DNA from: Balneolaceae bacterium
GTDB lineage: Bacteria > Bacteroidota > Rhodothermia > Balneolales > Balneolaceae
Assembly: GCA_020832285.1 (NCBI GenBank)
Contig: JAFIFB010000044.1
Coordinates: 25,683 to 89,682 of the forward strand
DNA: 64,000 bases
Direction of reading: 5' to 3'
Shown one piece after another: positions 50,160-60,114 of this stretch. The notes under the pieces are model-generated. The model saw nothing but the letters and a program-made list of their open reading frames with translations, was not told the DNA's origin and made no database searches. A program made the translations under genes and the position numbers. The stretch's first letter is position 1, and each line of letters begins with the position of its first letter.

Positions 50160-51611
50160 ATGAAACGTAAAGATTTTCTGAAAACCGGTATGGCTGCCGG
50201 CTTGGGGGCAATTTTCCCATTCAGTCAAAGCAGTGTATCTCCATCACCCATTATCAGGGAAGCGAGGAATATCATCTTTTTTGCTTACGATGGATTTACC
50301 TGGGAGGATTTTTCCTCGGCTCAGCACTACAATTACAGGAAAACTGGCAAGCCTTTACATCTTGAAAAGCTCTTTAAAACCGGTTCAGCAGGCAGCATGC
50401 AAAGCCATAGTTTAACAAGTATGGTCACCGATTCAGCAGCAGCTACATCCACCTGGGCAACGGGCCGGAAAATAGTAAACGGGTCGCTTTCTATTTATCC
50501 CGATGGTGGTGAACTCACAACGATTCTTGAGCTGGCAAAATCAAAAGGAAAGGCTACCGGAATTATTTCAAATACTACCATCACACACGCCACACCAGCT
50601 GGCTGGATTGCAAAACAGATCAACCGGCGCGATGAGGAGAATATCGCTGAACAGTATGCCAATTTTAAAGCCGATGTGATGATAGGAGGTGGTATAGAAG
50701 CATTTGACCCTGAGTTAAGAAGTGATGGAACAGACCTTTACAAACCTTTTTTGGATACAGGTTATCAGGTGGTGAAAGGCCGGGAAAAATTTGCACGTAT
50801 CCAATCAGATAAAATACTTGCTACATTTAATGAAGGGCATGTTCCGTATGAAATTGACCGCAGATTTCGCGGTGCTGATGCCCCGACTCTCTTGGAAATG
50901 TCAAAGAAGGGCGTTGAGATTTTGGACGGTTCAGACAATGGATTTATACTACACATTGAATCCGGACGGATCGACCATGCCAACCACCGAAATGATGCGG
51001 GTGCATCTCTCTGGGAAACCCTGGCGGCCGACGAAACTCTGTGTATGTTGATGGAATACACAGATCACACTCCCGGAACGGTATTGATTGTTGCCAGCGA
51101 TCACGGAACCGGTGGAGCAAGTGTTTATGGTGTGGGAGAGCGTTACCGTGCTTCGAGTAATATTCACGATCTGCTTGATCGGAGAACGGCCTCCTTTCCC
51201 TGGATTATGGATCAGCTTGGCAATTCACCTGAAACTGCACTTATTCTTGATGTGATTGAAGATGCTACAGGGGTTCTTGTTACCCTATCGGATGCCGAAC
51301 TTTTGCAACAAGCCATATCAGGAGAAATTAACATGCCCGATGCTGCTGCATTTCCGCGTCAGCCCATTGCAACGCTTGGTTGGATCTTAAAGGGAGGGTC
51401 GAATGATGATCCGACACATCTAAACATCAATTATGGGACAACCCAGCATACAGCCGGTGCTGTTCCGGCAGCCGTTTACGGTAATGGAGTGGAGGTGAAA
51501 CCGTTCGGGCTTGTGGATAATACCGACTTTTTTTATTGGATGACCAGTGCACTTGGCATCAATTACAAAAATCCGGAAATGTCAGCAGAAAAAGCACTTC
51601 AGTTTTATTGA
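50160..51611 (+). CDS. alkaline phosphatase, exported
   Basis: TSMVTDSAAATSTWATGRK, HIESGRIDHANHRNDA, VASDHGTGG, HTAGAVP. Confidence 0.93.
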   Translation: MKRKDFLKTGMAAGLGAIFPFSQSSVSPSPIIREARNIIFFAYDGFTWEDFSSAQHYNYRKTGKPLHLEKLFKTGSAGSMQSHSLTSMVTDSAAATSTWATGRKIVNGSLSIYPDGGELTTILELAKSKGKATGIISNTTITHATPAGWIAKQINRRDEENIAEQYANFKADVMIGGGIEAFDPELRSDGTDLYKPFLDTGYQVVKGREKFARIQSDKILATFNEGHVPYEIDRRFRGADAPTLLEMSKKGVEILDGSDNGFILHIESGRIDHANHRNDAGASLWETLAADETLCMLMEYTDHTPGTVLIVASDHGTGGASVYGVGERYRASSNIHDLLDRRTASFPWIMDQLGNSPETALILDVIEDATGVLVTLSDAELLQQAISGEINMPDAAAFPRQPIATLGWILKGGSNDDPTHLNINYGTTQHTAGAVPAAVYGNGVEVKPFGLVDNTDFFYWMTSALGINYKNPEMSAEKALQFY

Positions 51612-51725
51612 CAGATGAGATTTTTGCCTCTGAAATCTATCTGAAAAAAATTTTTAAAAAAATGAGTACGGTAGCTCACGGCTGAGCTCTCTTATATCAA
51701 ACCAGGGTTCAAAAAGAAAACAGTT

Positions 51726-52799
51726 GTGAGCAGAGAATTCTATACCACAGATGAGCTGATCGAAAACCAGTCGTTTTGCCGGATGGTTAATGGAACAGCT
51801 GCAAAAGAAGAAATCGAGCACTGGAGCCAGTGGATAGAACATAGCCCCGAAAACAGGGAGAAAGCTCAAAAAGCAATTCAGAAAATATCCGGTTTCAGGT
51901 TTGGTGATCCGGACTTTCCTGATATTGAGATGCAGTGGGACCGCCTGAAACGGAAAACTGTCAACCGAAATAAAAAACGGTATTCGGGCAGGGGATCTTC
52001 CGGGCGCCGTTATTCGATGTTTATCCGGGTTGCTGCTATTTTGTTGTTGGGATCTTTGGCCGGAGTGGCTTTCTACAATTATTTTGATATTGATGAACCT
52101 CCCCCGCATGTTGAACAGATTACTGAAGAAAATACCATAGTCACCGGAGAGGGTGAACTTAAAACCCTCTCATTTTCGAACGGATCGAGAATTGTACTAA
52201 ACAGCAACTCTTCTCTCACTTACACCCTTGGCCTGCTGCGCTACGAAACCATAAAAATCACCCTGAATGGAGAAGCGTGGTTTGATGTGAAAAACAGCCG
52301 AAAAGATATTCCTGCATTTGCAGTAAGTACCCCCGATGGAATCATCCGGGATATTGGAACCCAGTTTCTGGTTACTGTTCGGGAAGGGAGTTCAAGAGTA
52401 GTCCTTCAGGAAGGGTTAGTTGAGATTGAACAAAATAATTCAAACAGAATCAATCAGGCAGGAGAGGCCGATATATTTCAGGTAAAAAAAGGAGAGATGG
52501 TAGAGTTTGACCGAAGTAGTATCCTGAGACGAAAGATGGTAAACCCCACCTTTTATTCTGCCTGGGCCACGCAGTATATGGAGTTTGACAGAACCAGTAT
52601 CCATGATTTTGCACGCTATGTTGAAAGTCGGTTCGATGTAAATGTAAAAATTGCGGGTACGGATCTGGCCGATATCACCCTCGACGGGGCTGTTTATTTC
52701 AGAAGCCTTGATGAGTTGGTGTTATCTGTTGCCGAAGTAACCGGGATTCCGGTATATCTGACAAAAAGACGATGTACTGTCTATATCGGAAAACCGTGA
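51726..52799 (+). CDS. FecR family anti-sigma/signal-transduction protein
   Basis: LKTLSFSNGSRIVLNSNSSLTY, GEAWFDVKNSRKDIPAFAVSTPDGIIRDIGTQFLV; single TM; GTG start. Confidence 0.9.
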   Translation: MSREFYTTDELIENQSFCRMVNGTAAKEEIEHWSQWIEHSPENREKAQKAIQKISGFRFGDPDFPDIEMQWDRLKRKTVNRNKKRYSGRGSSGRRYSMFIRVAAILLLGSLAGVAFYNYFDIDEPPPHVEQITEENTIVTGEGELKTLSFSNGSRIVLNSNSSLTYTLGLLRYETIKITLNGEAWFDVKNSRKDIPAFAVSTPDGIIRDIGTQFLVTVREGSSRVVLQEGLVEIEQNNSNRINQAGEADIFQVKKGEMVEFDRSSILRRKMVNPTFYSAWATQYMEFDRTSIHDFARYVESRFDVNVKIAGTDLADITLDGAVYFRSLDELVLSVAEVTGIPVYLTKRRCTVYIGKP

Positions 52800-52847
52800 G
52801 GCACGAGATATCTATAAATCATAACCAATAAAGCTAAAAATGAAACA

Positions 52848-55800
52848 ATGAATACAAGCAAAAAAACAGGAAAAGTGGATTGCATGAAGGTGATCATGAT
52901 GTCATTCGCATTTATGCTGATTGGCGGTGTGAGCTTTGCACAGACACTGGGCTCGCTCTATCCTTTGAATCAGCAGGAAAACAGCATGCTTTTTGTAGAA
53001 GATGGAATGGAGCTTAAACAAGCACTTGCACTGCTTGAGAATCATTTTAATGTGGTGTTTCTCTATCGAAGCGAAACAGTGGACGGTGCTGTTGTAAATA
53101 AAAACAGAATGCTGCCCGGGAATGTAGATGCAGCTCTTGAAACGCTTCTCACCGGGAAAGGTTTGACATTTAAGAATCTGAATCCGAAAACCTATGGTAT
53201 CTATGAAGAAGGCGGTGAAACCACAGATATTCCCGAAAGTGCTTATGCGGTTCAGCATACCGTAAGCGGAACGATTGTTGATGCACAAAGCCGGGAAGCG
53301 CTTCCGGGTGTGAATATTGTTGTGGATGGAACCACCACCGGTACCACCACCAATCTTGATGGTGAATTTGAGTTAACTGTATCCGGTCCGGATGTAACAT
53401 TGGTTGTATCCTACATCGGTTATCTAAGCCAGACCATTAATCTGGATGGCCGCACCGAATTGAATATTGAATTGAGTATGGACGTATTCACAGCTGATGA
53501 ACTGGTTGTTGTTGGTTACGGAACCCAGAGAAGCGGTGAAGTTACAAGTTCTATCGCCACAGTGCGATCCGGTGATTTTAACCAGGGTGCATCCAGCAGT
53601 TCGCCCATGCAGCTTGTACAGGGCAAGGTTGCAGGACTGGCCATCCATCGTGCAGCAGGTGGAGACCCCACGCAGGATGTTCATATACTGTTACGCGGAG
53701 TTTCTTCTGTTCGCGGTGATAACTCACCTCTGGTGGTTATTGATGGTGTTCCAGGCGGTCAGCTCAATACCGTTTCTCCGCAGGATATCGAATCGATCGA
53801 TGTGCTTCGGGATGGTTCTGCTGCAGCGATTTACGGAACACGTGGTAACGCCGGTGTTATTATCATCACTACCAAAAAAGGTCAGGCCGATAATCACTCT
53901 ATCTCCTATTCAGGTCGTTCTTATACAGAAAACTGGCACAATAAACCTCGGGTCTTGAATGCAAATGAGTACAGAAACCTTCGAACCGAGTTTCAAAACT
54001 CAGGCAACCCGCTTTTGGAGAGCCGGGCGTCCAGTATAGTGGACTTTGGTCATGAAACCGATTGGTTTGATGCAATCACTGAGGACTTTCCGATCAGTCA
54101 TGAGCATTTTCTCTCGATTTCAGGAGGAAGCGCGAACACAACCTATTACGGCTCGATTAACTATCGCGATTTGCAGGGATTCATCCGGGAGTCGAGCAAC
54201 AATATTCTGAATGGCCGCTTGAACATAACTCACTCCGGACTGGATGACCGCATGTCGGTAGATGTGAATATCAGTAATACACTTCGCAGAGGTAATCCGG
54301 TAAACTACCAGGCCTACCGCCAGGCACTGGGCCGCAACCCGACCATGCCCATTTATAACGAGGACGGCACGTTTCATGAAGTAGATGGATGGGAAATGTT
54401 TAACCCTATTGGACTTCTGGAGCAGTTTCAAAGGGATGATGAAAACCGAGAACTATTGGCCAATACCGGCATCAGGTTTTCTTTTACCGATGCACTCGAC
54501 GTTTCTGTCAGGGGAGCTATGCAAACCAGAAACCGCATGGAGGGTTTTTATGAAAGCCGAAATAGCTGGCCAAGTCAACTGGGTGGTTATCAGGGAAGTG
54601 CAAGCCGAACTGCCTCTCAGTGGACAGACCGTACCTTTGAGTCCTATTTAAATTATACTGAAACCTTTGGAACCGGCCATAATTTTAGCGGCATGGCGGG
54701 GTATAGTTATCAGGATTTTGAGTATGAAAGTTTTGGAGCCAGTAACCGATATTTTCTGACTGATAGTTTTGGGTATAATAACCTGGGTGCCGGATTGCAT
54801 CTCAGTGAAGGTATTTACCAAAATGATGTAAACAGTTATAAGCGATCCAACAAGCTGGTAGCCTTTTTCGGTCGCGTTAACTATAACTTCAATAACACAT
54901 ACATGGTCTCTGCCAGTCTGCGCCACGAAGGGTCCTCGCGGTTCGGTGACGGAAATAAATGGGGTAACTTCCCCGCTGTCTCTTTTGGTTGGGCTGTCAG
55001 CAATGAAAGTTTCATGCAGGATTTCACGGCCATTGACGAACTCCGCCTCCGGGTGGGTTACGGTGTAACCGGGAACCAGGGTTTTGATGACTATATATCC
55101 CTGGAAAGATTACAGCGATCAGGTGTAATGTTCTACGAAGGGAACTGGATTCCGGGCTATGCTCCGGGCAGCAACCCCAATCCAGATCTTCGCTGGGAAC
55201 GAAAAGGCGAAATTAATTTCGGTGTTGATCTTGCGATGCTCAATAACCGTCTTAAATTTAACGTAGATGTTTATGACCGAAGCACCAAAGATCTGATCTA
55301 CGAATATCCTGTGCCAGTCCCTCCAAATCTTTATCCTACACTCTGGACAAATGTTGGAGACCTGAAAAACAGAGGTATTGAGTTTACTGTCAGCTCTTCA
55401 CCGATAGTAACACCCAGATTTTTCTGGAGAACAGATTTCAATATTTCATACAATACCAATGAGCTGGTTTCATTGAGTGATGATATTTTCAGCCACTCGC
55501 CACTGGACCATACGGCTCTTGGAGCACCGGGCATGTCCGGTCATACGGTGTTCCGGCTTGAAGAAGGCGAGCCTATTGGAAATATTGTTGGATGGAGACA
55601 CGCAGGTTTTACCGATGATGGCCGCTGGTTATTCTACAACAAAGATCGCAGCGAGACACTGACAGCCGATCAAATTACATTCGATGACCGTGTGATAATT
55701 GGCAACGGCCTTCCTAAAAGCATCATGGGCTTTACCAACTCATTCAATTACAGGAATGTGGATCTGAGTCTGGGTCTTCGGGGGTCATTTGGTTTCCACC

Positions 55801-56147
55801 TGGTAAATACCCGCAGAAACTACTATGAGAATGTCATAATGATGCCTACCAATATCCTGAAATCTGCCCTTGATATTCCAATGGTGGATGACCCTCAGTT
55901 CTCGGATTACTATGTGGAAAGAGGTGATTATGTGAAGATCGATAACCTGACTCTTGGGTATACTATTCCTGTTTCTGGAATCAGGTATCTGAGAGTGTAC
56001 GCCAGCGGACAGAATCTCTATACGTTTACCGGCTACAGCGGGCAGGATCCCGAAATCGGGATTGAAGGTTTGGCTCCCGGTTTTGATGTGCGATGGATCT
56101 ATCCAAGCGTAAGAACCTTCACTGTTGGCATTGATATTCAGTTCTAA
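52848..56147 (+). CDS. SusC/RagA family TonB-linked outer membrane protein with STN domain
   Basis: STN-like LKQALALLENHFNVVFLYRSETV, VSGTIVDAQSREALPGVNIVVDGTTTGTTTNLDGEFEL, DGSAAAIYGTRGNAGVIIITTKKG. Confidence 0.95.
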   Translation: MNTSKKTGKVDCMKVIMMSFAFMLIGGVSFAQTLGSLYPLNQQENSMLFVEDGMELKQALALLENHFNVVFLYRSETVDGAVVNKNRMLPGNVDAALETLLTGKGLTFKNLNPKTYGIYEEGGETTDIPESAYAVQHTVSGTIVDAQSREALPGVNIVVDGTTTGTTTNLDGEFELTVSGPDVTLVVSYIGYLSQTINLDGRTELNIELSMDVFTADELVVVGYGTQRSGEVTSSIATVRSGDFNQGASSSSPMQLVQGKVAGLAIHRAAGGDPTQDVHILLRGVSSVRGDNSPLVVIDGVPGGQLNTVSPQDIESIDVLRDGSAAAIYGTRGNAGVIIITTKKGQADNHSISYSGRSYTENWHNKPRVLNANEYRNLRTEFQNSGNPLLESRASSIVDFGHETDWFDAITEDFPISHEHFLSISGGSANTTYYGSINYRDLQGFIRESSNNILNGRLNITHSGLDDRMSVDVNISNTLRRGNPVNYQAYRQALGRNPTMPIYNEDGTFHEVDGWEMFNPIGLLEQFQRDDENRELLANTGIRFSFTDALDVSVRGAMQTRNRMEGFYESRNSWPSQLGGYQGSASRTASQWTDRTFESYLNYTETFGTGHNFSGMAGYSYQDFEYESFGASNRYFLTDSFGYNNLGAGLHLSEGIYQNDVNSYKRSNKLVAFFGRVNYNFNNTYMVSASLRHEGSSRFGDGNKWGNFPAVSFGWAVSNESFMQDFTAIDELRLRVGYGVTGNQGFDDYISLERLQRSGVMFYEGNWIPGYAPGSNPNPDLRWERKGEINFGVDLAMLNNRLKFNVDVYDRSTKDLIYEYPVPVPPNLYPTLWTNVGDLKNRGIEFTVSSSPIVTPRFFWRTDFNISYNTNELVSLSDDIFSHSPLDHTALGAPGMSGHTVFRLEEGEPIGNIVGWRHAGFTDDGRWLFYNKDRSETLTADQITFDDRVIIGNGLPKSIMGFTNSFNYRNVDLSLGLRGSFGFHLVNTRRNYYENVIMMPTNILKSALDIPMVDDPQFSDYYVERGDYVKIDNLTLGYTIPVSGIRYLRVYASGQNLYTFTGYSGQDPEIGIEGLAPGFDVRWIYPSVRTFTVGIDIQF

Positions 56148-56151
56148 CTAA

Positions 56152-57771
56152 TTGATTAAAAGAAAAAGGAATTTTGTTATGAAAAGAATTGCAATAGCAA
56201 GTTTAATCGGATTACTATCAGTAATCGTTATTATAGCCTGTACGGATCTGTCTGAAACTGTGTATAGCGATGTTCTCGCTTCCGAGTTCTATCAGACAGA
56301 AGAAGAAATCATTGCGTCGATGGCTCCTGCGTATGGGGAGCTTCGCAACTATGTGAATTCGAATCTTTACCGGGTCCGCTCGATGGGTACCGACGAAATT
56401 GTAACTCCTACCCGTGGACGTCACTGGTATGACGGAGGTGCGTTTCAGCGATTCCATGAGCACAGCTGGTCAACCGATCATAACTGGCTGCGTGGTTCAT
56501 GGGATACTCTGTTTGGATGGGTGAACCGATCCAATATGCTGCAGTTTCAGTATGCTCAGATGACGGGAATGAATCCCGAATTGAGGGATCAGTTTACGGC
56601 CGAACTGAAAATGATACGTGCTTTTGCCTACTATCAGCTGATCGACTTTTTCGGGAATGTACCGATTGTTGACCGGTTTGATGTACCAGAAGATTTCAAT
56701 GCTGCCAATAACTCCAATTTCGAAGCCGGACGAACGGAAGTGTTCAATTTTATCGAGCAGGATATTTTGTCCAATATTGATAACCTCAATGATAATGTGG
56801 ACCCGTCCACATACGGCCGGTTTCACAAATATGCTGCACATGCAATCCTTGTTCGGTTATACATGAATGCGGAAACATGGACCGGCACACCAAGGTGGGA
56901 TGATGCCATAGCTCACGCCGATGCTATTATCAATTCAGGCCATTTTGACCTGGAGCCCGATTATTTCTTTAATTTCTCATTAAATAACCGAAGCTCCAGT
57001 GAAAATATATTTGTGGTTCCGTTTGAGGATGGCCGTACGGGTGGGAATATGTCCAATATGGCATATATAAATCATCATCATTATCAAATGGGCAGATATT
57101 TTAATGCACCACGCGGAGGAAACAATGGAATCAGTGCAATACCAAGCCATTACCGTTCATTTGATGAGGCAGACCGGCGCAGAAATGGCTGGCTGACCGG
57201 CCCGCTGTACGATACATCAACCGGTGCTGCACTTGTTTGTACAGAGGAGAGTGCGCCTAACCCTCTGAACTATACCGTTGAATATGATAATATCTACGAT
57301 CCAACAGATACGGCGGTTTATGACTACAGAAATGCTCTGGAATACCATGGAGCACGTATGGTCAAATGGGAGATTAATTATAATTCCTCTGCCGGGAATG
57401 ATCTTGCAGTGATACGTTATGCTGATATCCTGTTGCTCAAAGCTGAAGCGCTGATGAGAAAAAATGGCGGTTCAGCAACTCAGGAAGCTGTCAATATTGT
57501 GAATCAGGTCCGGGAAAGAGCATTTGAGAATCCTTCTCAGCACGAGTATACAACCGCAACGTTAACGTTGGATGAACTGCTTGCTGAACGTTCCCGGGAG
57601 CTTTACTTTGAAGGTGTGCGCCGCAACGATCTTGTCCGGTTCGACAAATGGGTTCGCGGTGAGTGGGAGTGGGCGGATCGCTCAAACGAAGGTGATTACA
57701 GAAATGTGTTTCCGATTCCCCTGCACCACATCAATGTAAATCCGAATCTTACCCAAAACCCGGGATACTAA
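56152..57771 (+). CDS. SusD/RagB family nutrient-binding lipoprotein
   Basis: Lipobox VIIACTDLSE; RAFAYYQLIDFFGNVPIV; LDELLAERSRELYFEGVRRNDLVRF; follows SusC. Confidence 0.95.
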   Translation: MIKRKRNFVMKRIAIASLIGLLSVIVIIACTDLSETVYSDVLASEFYQTEEEIIASMAPAYGELRNYVNSNLYRVRSMGTDEIVTPTRGRHWYDGGAFQRFHEHSWSTDHNWLRGSWDTLFGWVNRSNMLQFQYAQMTGMNPELRDQFTAELKMIRAFAYYQLIDFFGNVPIVDRFDVPEDFNAANNSNFEAGRTEVFNFIEQDILSNIDNLNDNVDPSTYGRFHKYAAHAILVRLYMNAETWTGTPRWDDAIAHADAIINSGHFDLEPDYFFNFSLNNRSSSENIFVVPFEDGRTGGNMSNMAYINHHHYQMGRYFNAPRGGNNGISAIPSHYRSFDEADRRRNGWLTGPLYDTSTGAALVCTEESAPNPLNYTVEYDNIYDPTDTAVYDYRNALEYHGARMVKWEINYNSSAGNDLAVIRYADILLLKAEALMRKNGGSATQEAVNIVNQVRERAFENPSQHEYTTATLTLDELLAERSRELYFEGVRRNDLVRFDKWVRGEWEWADRSNEGDYRNVFPIPLHHINVNPNLTQNPGY

Positions 57772-57778
57772 CCGTAAT

Positions 57779-59143
57779 ATGAATCGACGTAATTTTATAA
57801 AAAATACAGCAGTAACTTCGGCAGGGGCTATCTTCCTGCCGAGGTACGTTCTTGGAGGAAAAGGCTATCAGGCCCCAAGCGATACGCTTAATATCGCTGT
57901 AATTGGAGCCGGCGGCCGGGGAGCAAGTGTGATGAGCCAGCTCACATCCCAAAATATCGTGGCTATCTGCGATGTGGACTTTAACCGGGTTGAAGGAGCA
58001 TTTTATAATAACCAGGGTGAATTAAACGAATCGCGCCGTCCGCTGAAAGAGGCATACGATAAAGCGGTTCGCTATCACGATTTCAGGGATATGCTCGAAA
58101 AACAGAACGACATCGACGCCGTGGTGATCGCCACACCCGATCATACTCATGCACCGGCAGCCTCCATGGCTATGAAGCTGGGTATGCACGTATATGTGGA
58201 AAAACCACTGACCTGGTCGGTCCATGAAGCCCGTGTTCTTCGTGATCTTGCTCAAGAAACCGGCCTGGCAACACAAATGGGCAATCAGGGACACTCTGGC
58301 GATGATGGCCGGAGGCTGGTTGAACTGGTCAGAGCTGGAGTCATCGGTGAGGTGTACGAATCACACATCTGGACAGATCGTCCGCGCTGGCCGCAAGGAA
58401 TGCCTTATCCCGGTACCCCTGAATCTATTCCTGACTACGTTAACTGGGACATGTTCCTGGGTCCGGCACCCTACCGGCCATACCATTCAGCATTCCATCC
58501 CTGGAACTGGAGAGGATGGGTCGACTGGGGAACCGGTGCCCTTGGTGATATGGGCGCTCATCTGATCGATCACGCCAAGTGGGCCGTAAACCTGGGAGCA
58601 CCCAAAGCGATTGAGGCCAGCGGATCGCCTTTTGGAGAAAATCAGGCATCTTACCCGCTCTCCACTCTCATTCACTACGAGTTTGAGCTGGAATCCGGAA
58701 ATACCCACAAGATGAGCTGGTACGATGGCGGGCTGCTACCGGGCCGCCCTGAAGCCGTACCTTCCAGCGTGGAGATTAACCGTGGCGGCGGCGGAATGCT
58801 AATAGGTGAAAAAGGTGTGGTGATGTACGATACCTACGGAAACAATCCGCGCTATTTCCCTGAAGGAATCGAGCAGGAGTATAGCAACGTGGAACAGTCT
58901 CTGGACCGTATCGATGTAAGCCATGGGATGAACTGGGTGAATGCCTGTAAAGGCCTCAACGAACCGAGTTGTCCGTTTGATTACGCCGGTCCGCTTACTG
59001 AACTGATGCTTCTTGGGGTAATTGCTCTCAGAACAGAGTACGGCAAGAAGTTTTACTGGAATGAGGATGCCGGTCAATTCAGTAACTCAACCGATGCCGA
59101 CCAGTTACTGCATCGTGAATACAGAAGAGGCTGGGAGCTCTGA
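57779..59143 (+). CDS. Gfo/Idh/MocA family oxidoreductase with signal sequence
   Basis: Twin-Arg-like MNRRNFIKNTAVTSAGA; IAVIGAGGRGASVM; VYVEKPLTWSVHEARVL. Confidence 0.93.
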   Translation: MNRRNFIKNTAVTSAGAIFLPRYVLGGKGYQAPSDTLNIAVIGAGGRGASVMSQLTSQNIVAICDVDFNRVEGAFYNNQGELNESRRPLKEAYDKAVRYHDFRDMLEKQNDIDAVVIATPDHTHAPAASMAMKLGMHVYVEKPLTWSVHEARVLRDLAQETGLATQMGNQGHSGDDGRRLVELVRAGVIGEVYESHIWTDRPRWPQGMPYPGTPESIPDYVNWDMFLGPAPYRPYHSAFHPWNWRGWVDWGTGALGDMGAHLIDHAKWAVNLGAPKAIEASGSPFGENQASYPLSTLIHYEFELESGNTHKMSWYDGGLLPGRPEAVPSSVEINRGGGGMLIGEKGVVMYDTYGNNPRYFPEGIEQEYSNVEQSLDRIDVSHGMNWVNACKGLNEPSCPFDYAGPLTELMLLGVIALRTEYGKKFYWNEDAGQFSNSTDADQLLHREYRRGWEL

Positions 59144-59179
59144 TACCATGAAGTAAATTTCTGAAGTGTAAAAAACATG

Positions 59180-59216
59180 GCCATTCTTTCCGGAATCCGG
59201 AGGGAATGGCTTTTTA
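59180..59216 (+). terminator. Rho-independent terminator after Gfo/Idh gene
   Basis: GCCATTCTTTCCGGAATCCGGAGGGAATGGC followed by TTTTTAATTTTTT. Confidence 0.8.
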
Positions 59217-59270
59217 ATTTTTTCTCATGAATACCAAAATCAAAACCACATTTTAAAAAAAAACCAAAAA

Positions 59271-60053
59271 ATGAAAAACGTCATCGTATTTTCCGTCACA
59301 TTTTTTGCACTATTGTTTTTCACTGCTTTTACTGCTGCTCAACTTCACGCGCAATCAGTTTTTGATTATGAAGTTCACGATACCGAACGGGAACAACCAC
59401 CCATCGTAGATCCCGGTCCAGCACCGGCTCAGCCAATGCCGGTACCATCCGATGCCGTCATCCTGTTTGATGGTTCCGACTTTTCCCATTGGGTAGATAG
59501 TAACGGGGAAGAACCGGAGTGGCTTATTGAGAACGGATACATGGAAGTCGTTCCACGTACGGGATCGATCTTTTCAAAGGAAGAGTTCGGGGATATCCAG
59601 CTTTATGTAGAATGGGCCACACCTGAAGAGATTGAAGGCGACGGTCAGGGACGTGGTAACAGCGGGGTTTTCTTCATGAACCGCTACGAAATCCAGGTAC
59701 TCGATTCGTATGATAATCTCACCTATCCCGACGGTCAGGCTGCTTCAGTATATGCGCAGTATCCGCCGCTTGTAAATTCAAGCCGGGCTCCGGGTGAGTG
59801 GCAAAGCTTCAACATGATTTTTCGCAGGCCTCTGTTCGACCCGAACGGAAACCTGAGAGAACCAGCTAGGGTTACCGTTTTTCACAACAATGTACTGGTT
59901 CACGATAATGTTCCGCTTATCGGTCCCACCGGACAATCAAGGGCGCCGTATCAAATGCATGAAGATAAAGGGCCGATTCGTCTGCAGGATCACCGCGATA
60001 AAGTACGGTTTCGAAACATCTGGGTTCGGGAGCTTCCAGAACGCAGGGAATAA
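59271..60053 (+). CDS. DUF1080 (3-keto-disaccharide hydrolase-type) exported protein
   Basis: VILFDGSDFSHWVDSNGEEPEWLIENGYMEVVPRTGSIFSKEEFGDIQLYVEWATP, GNSGVFFMNRYEIQVLDSY. Confidence 0.93.
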   Translation: MKNVIVFSVTFFALLFFTAFTAAQLHAQSVFDYEVHDTEREQPPIVDPGPAPAQPMPVPSDAVILFDGSDFSHWVDSNGEEPEWLIENGYMEVVPRTGSIFSKEEFGDIQLYVEWATPEEIEGDGQGRGNSGVFFMNRYEIQVLDSYDNLTYPDGQAASVYAQYPPLVNSSRAPGEWQSFNMIFRRPLFDPNGNLREPARVTVFHNNVLVHDNVPLIGPTGQSRAPYQMHEDKGPIRLQDHRDKVRFRNIWVRELPERRE

Positions 60054-60114
60054 AGTCGAAAAGATTTTTAATTTAAGCATTACCAAAAAATCTGCAGATA
60101 TCTACCCTGACTGT

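Noticed and set aside
59890-60114. N-terminal extension of the FG-GAP ORF
   Set aside because: Overlaps the DUF1080 coding end out of frame; signal peptide/lipobox supports a start near 60115-60130.
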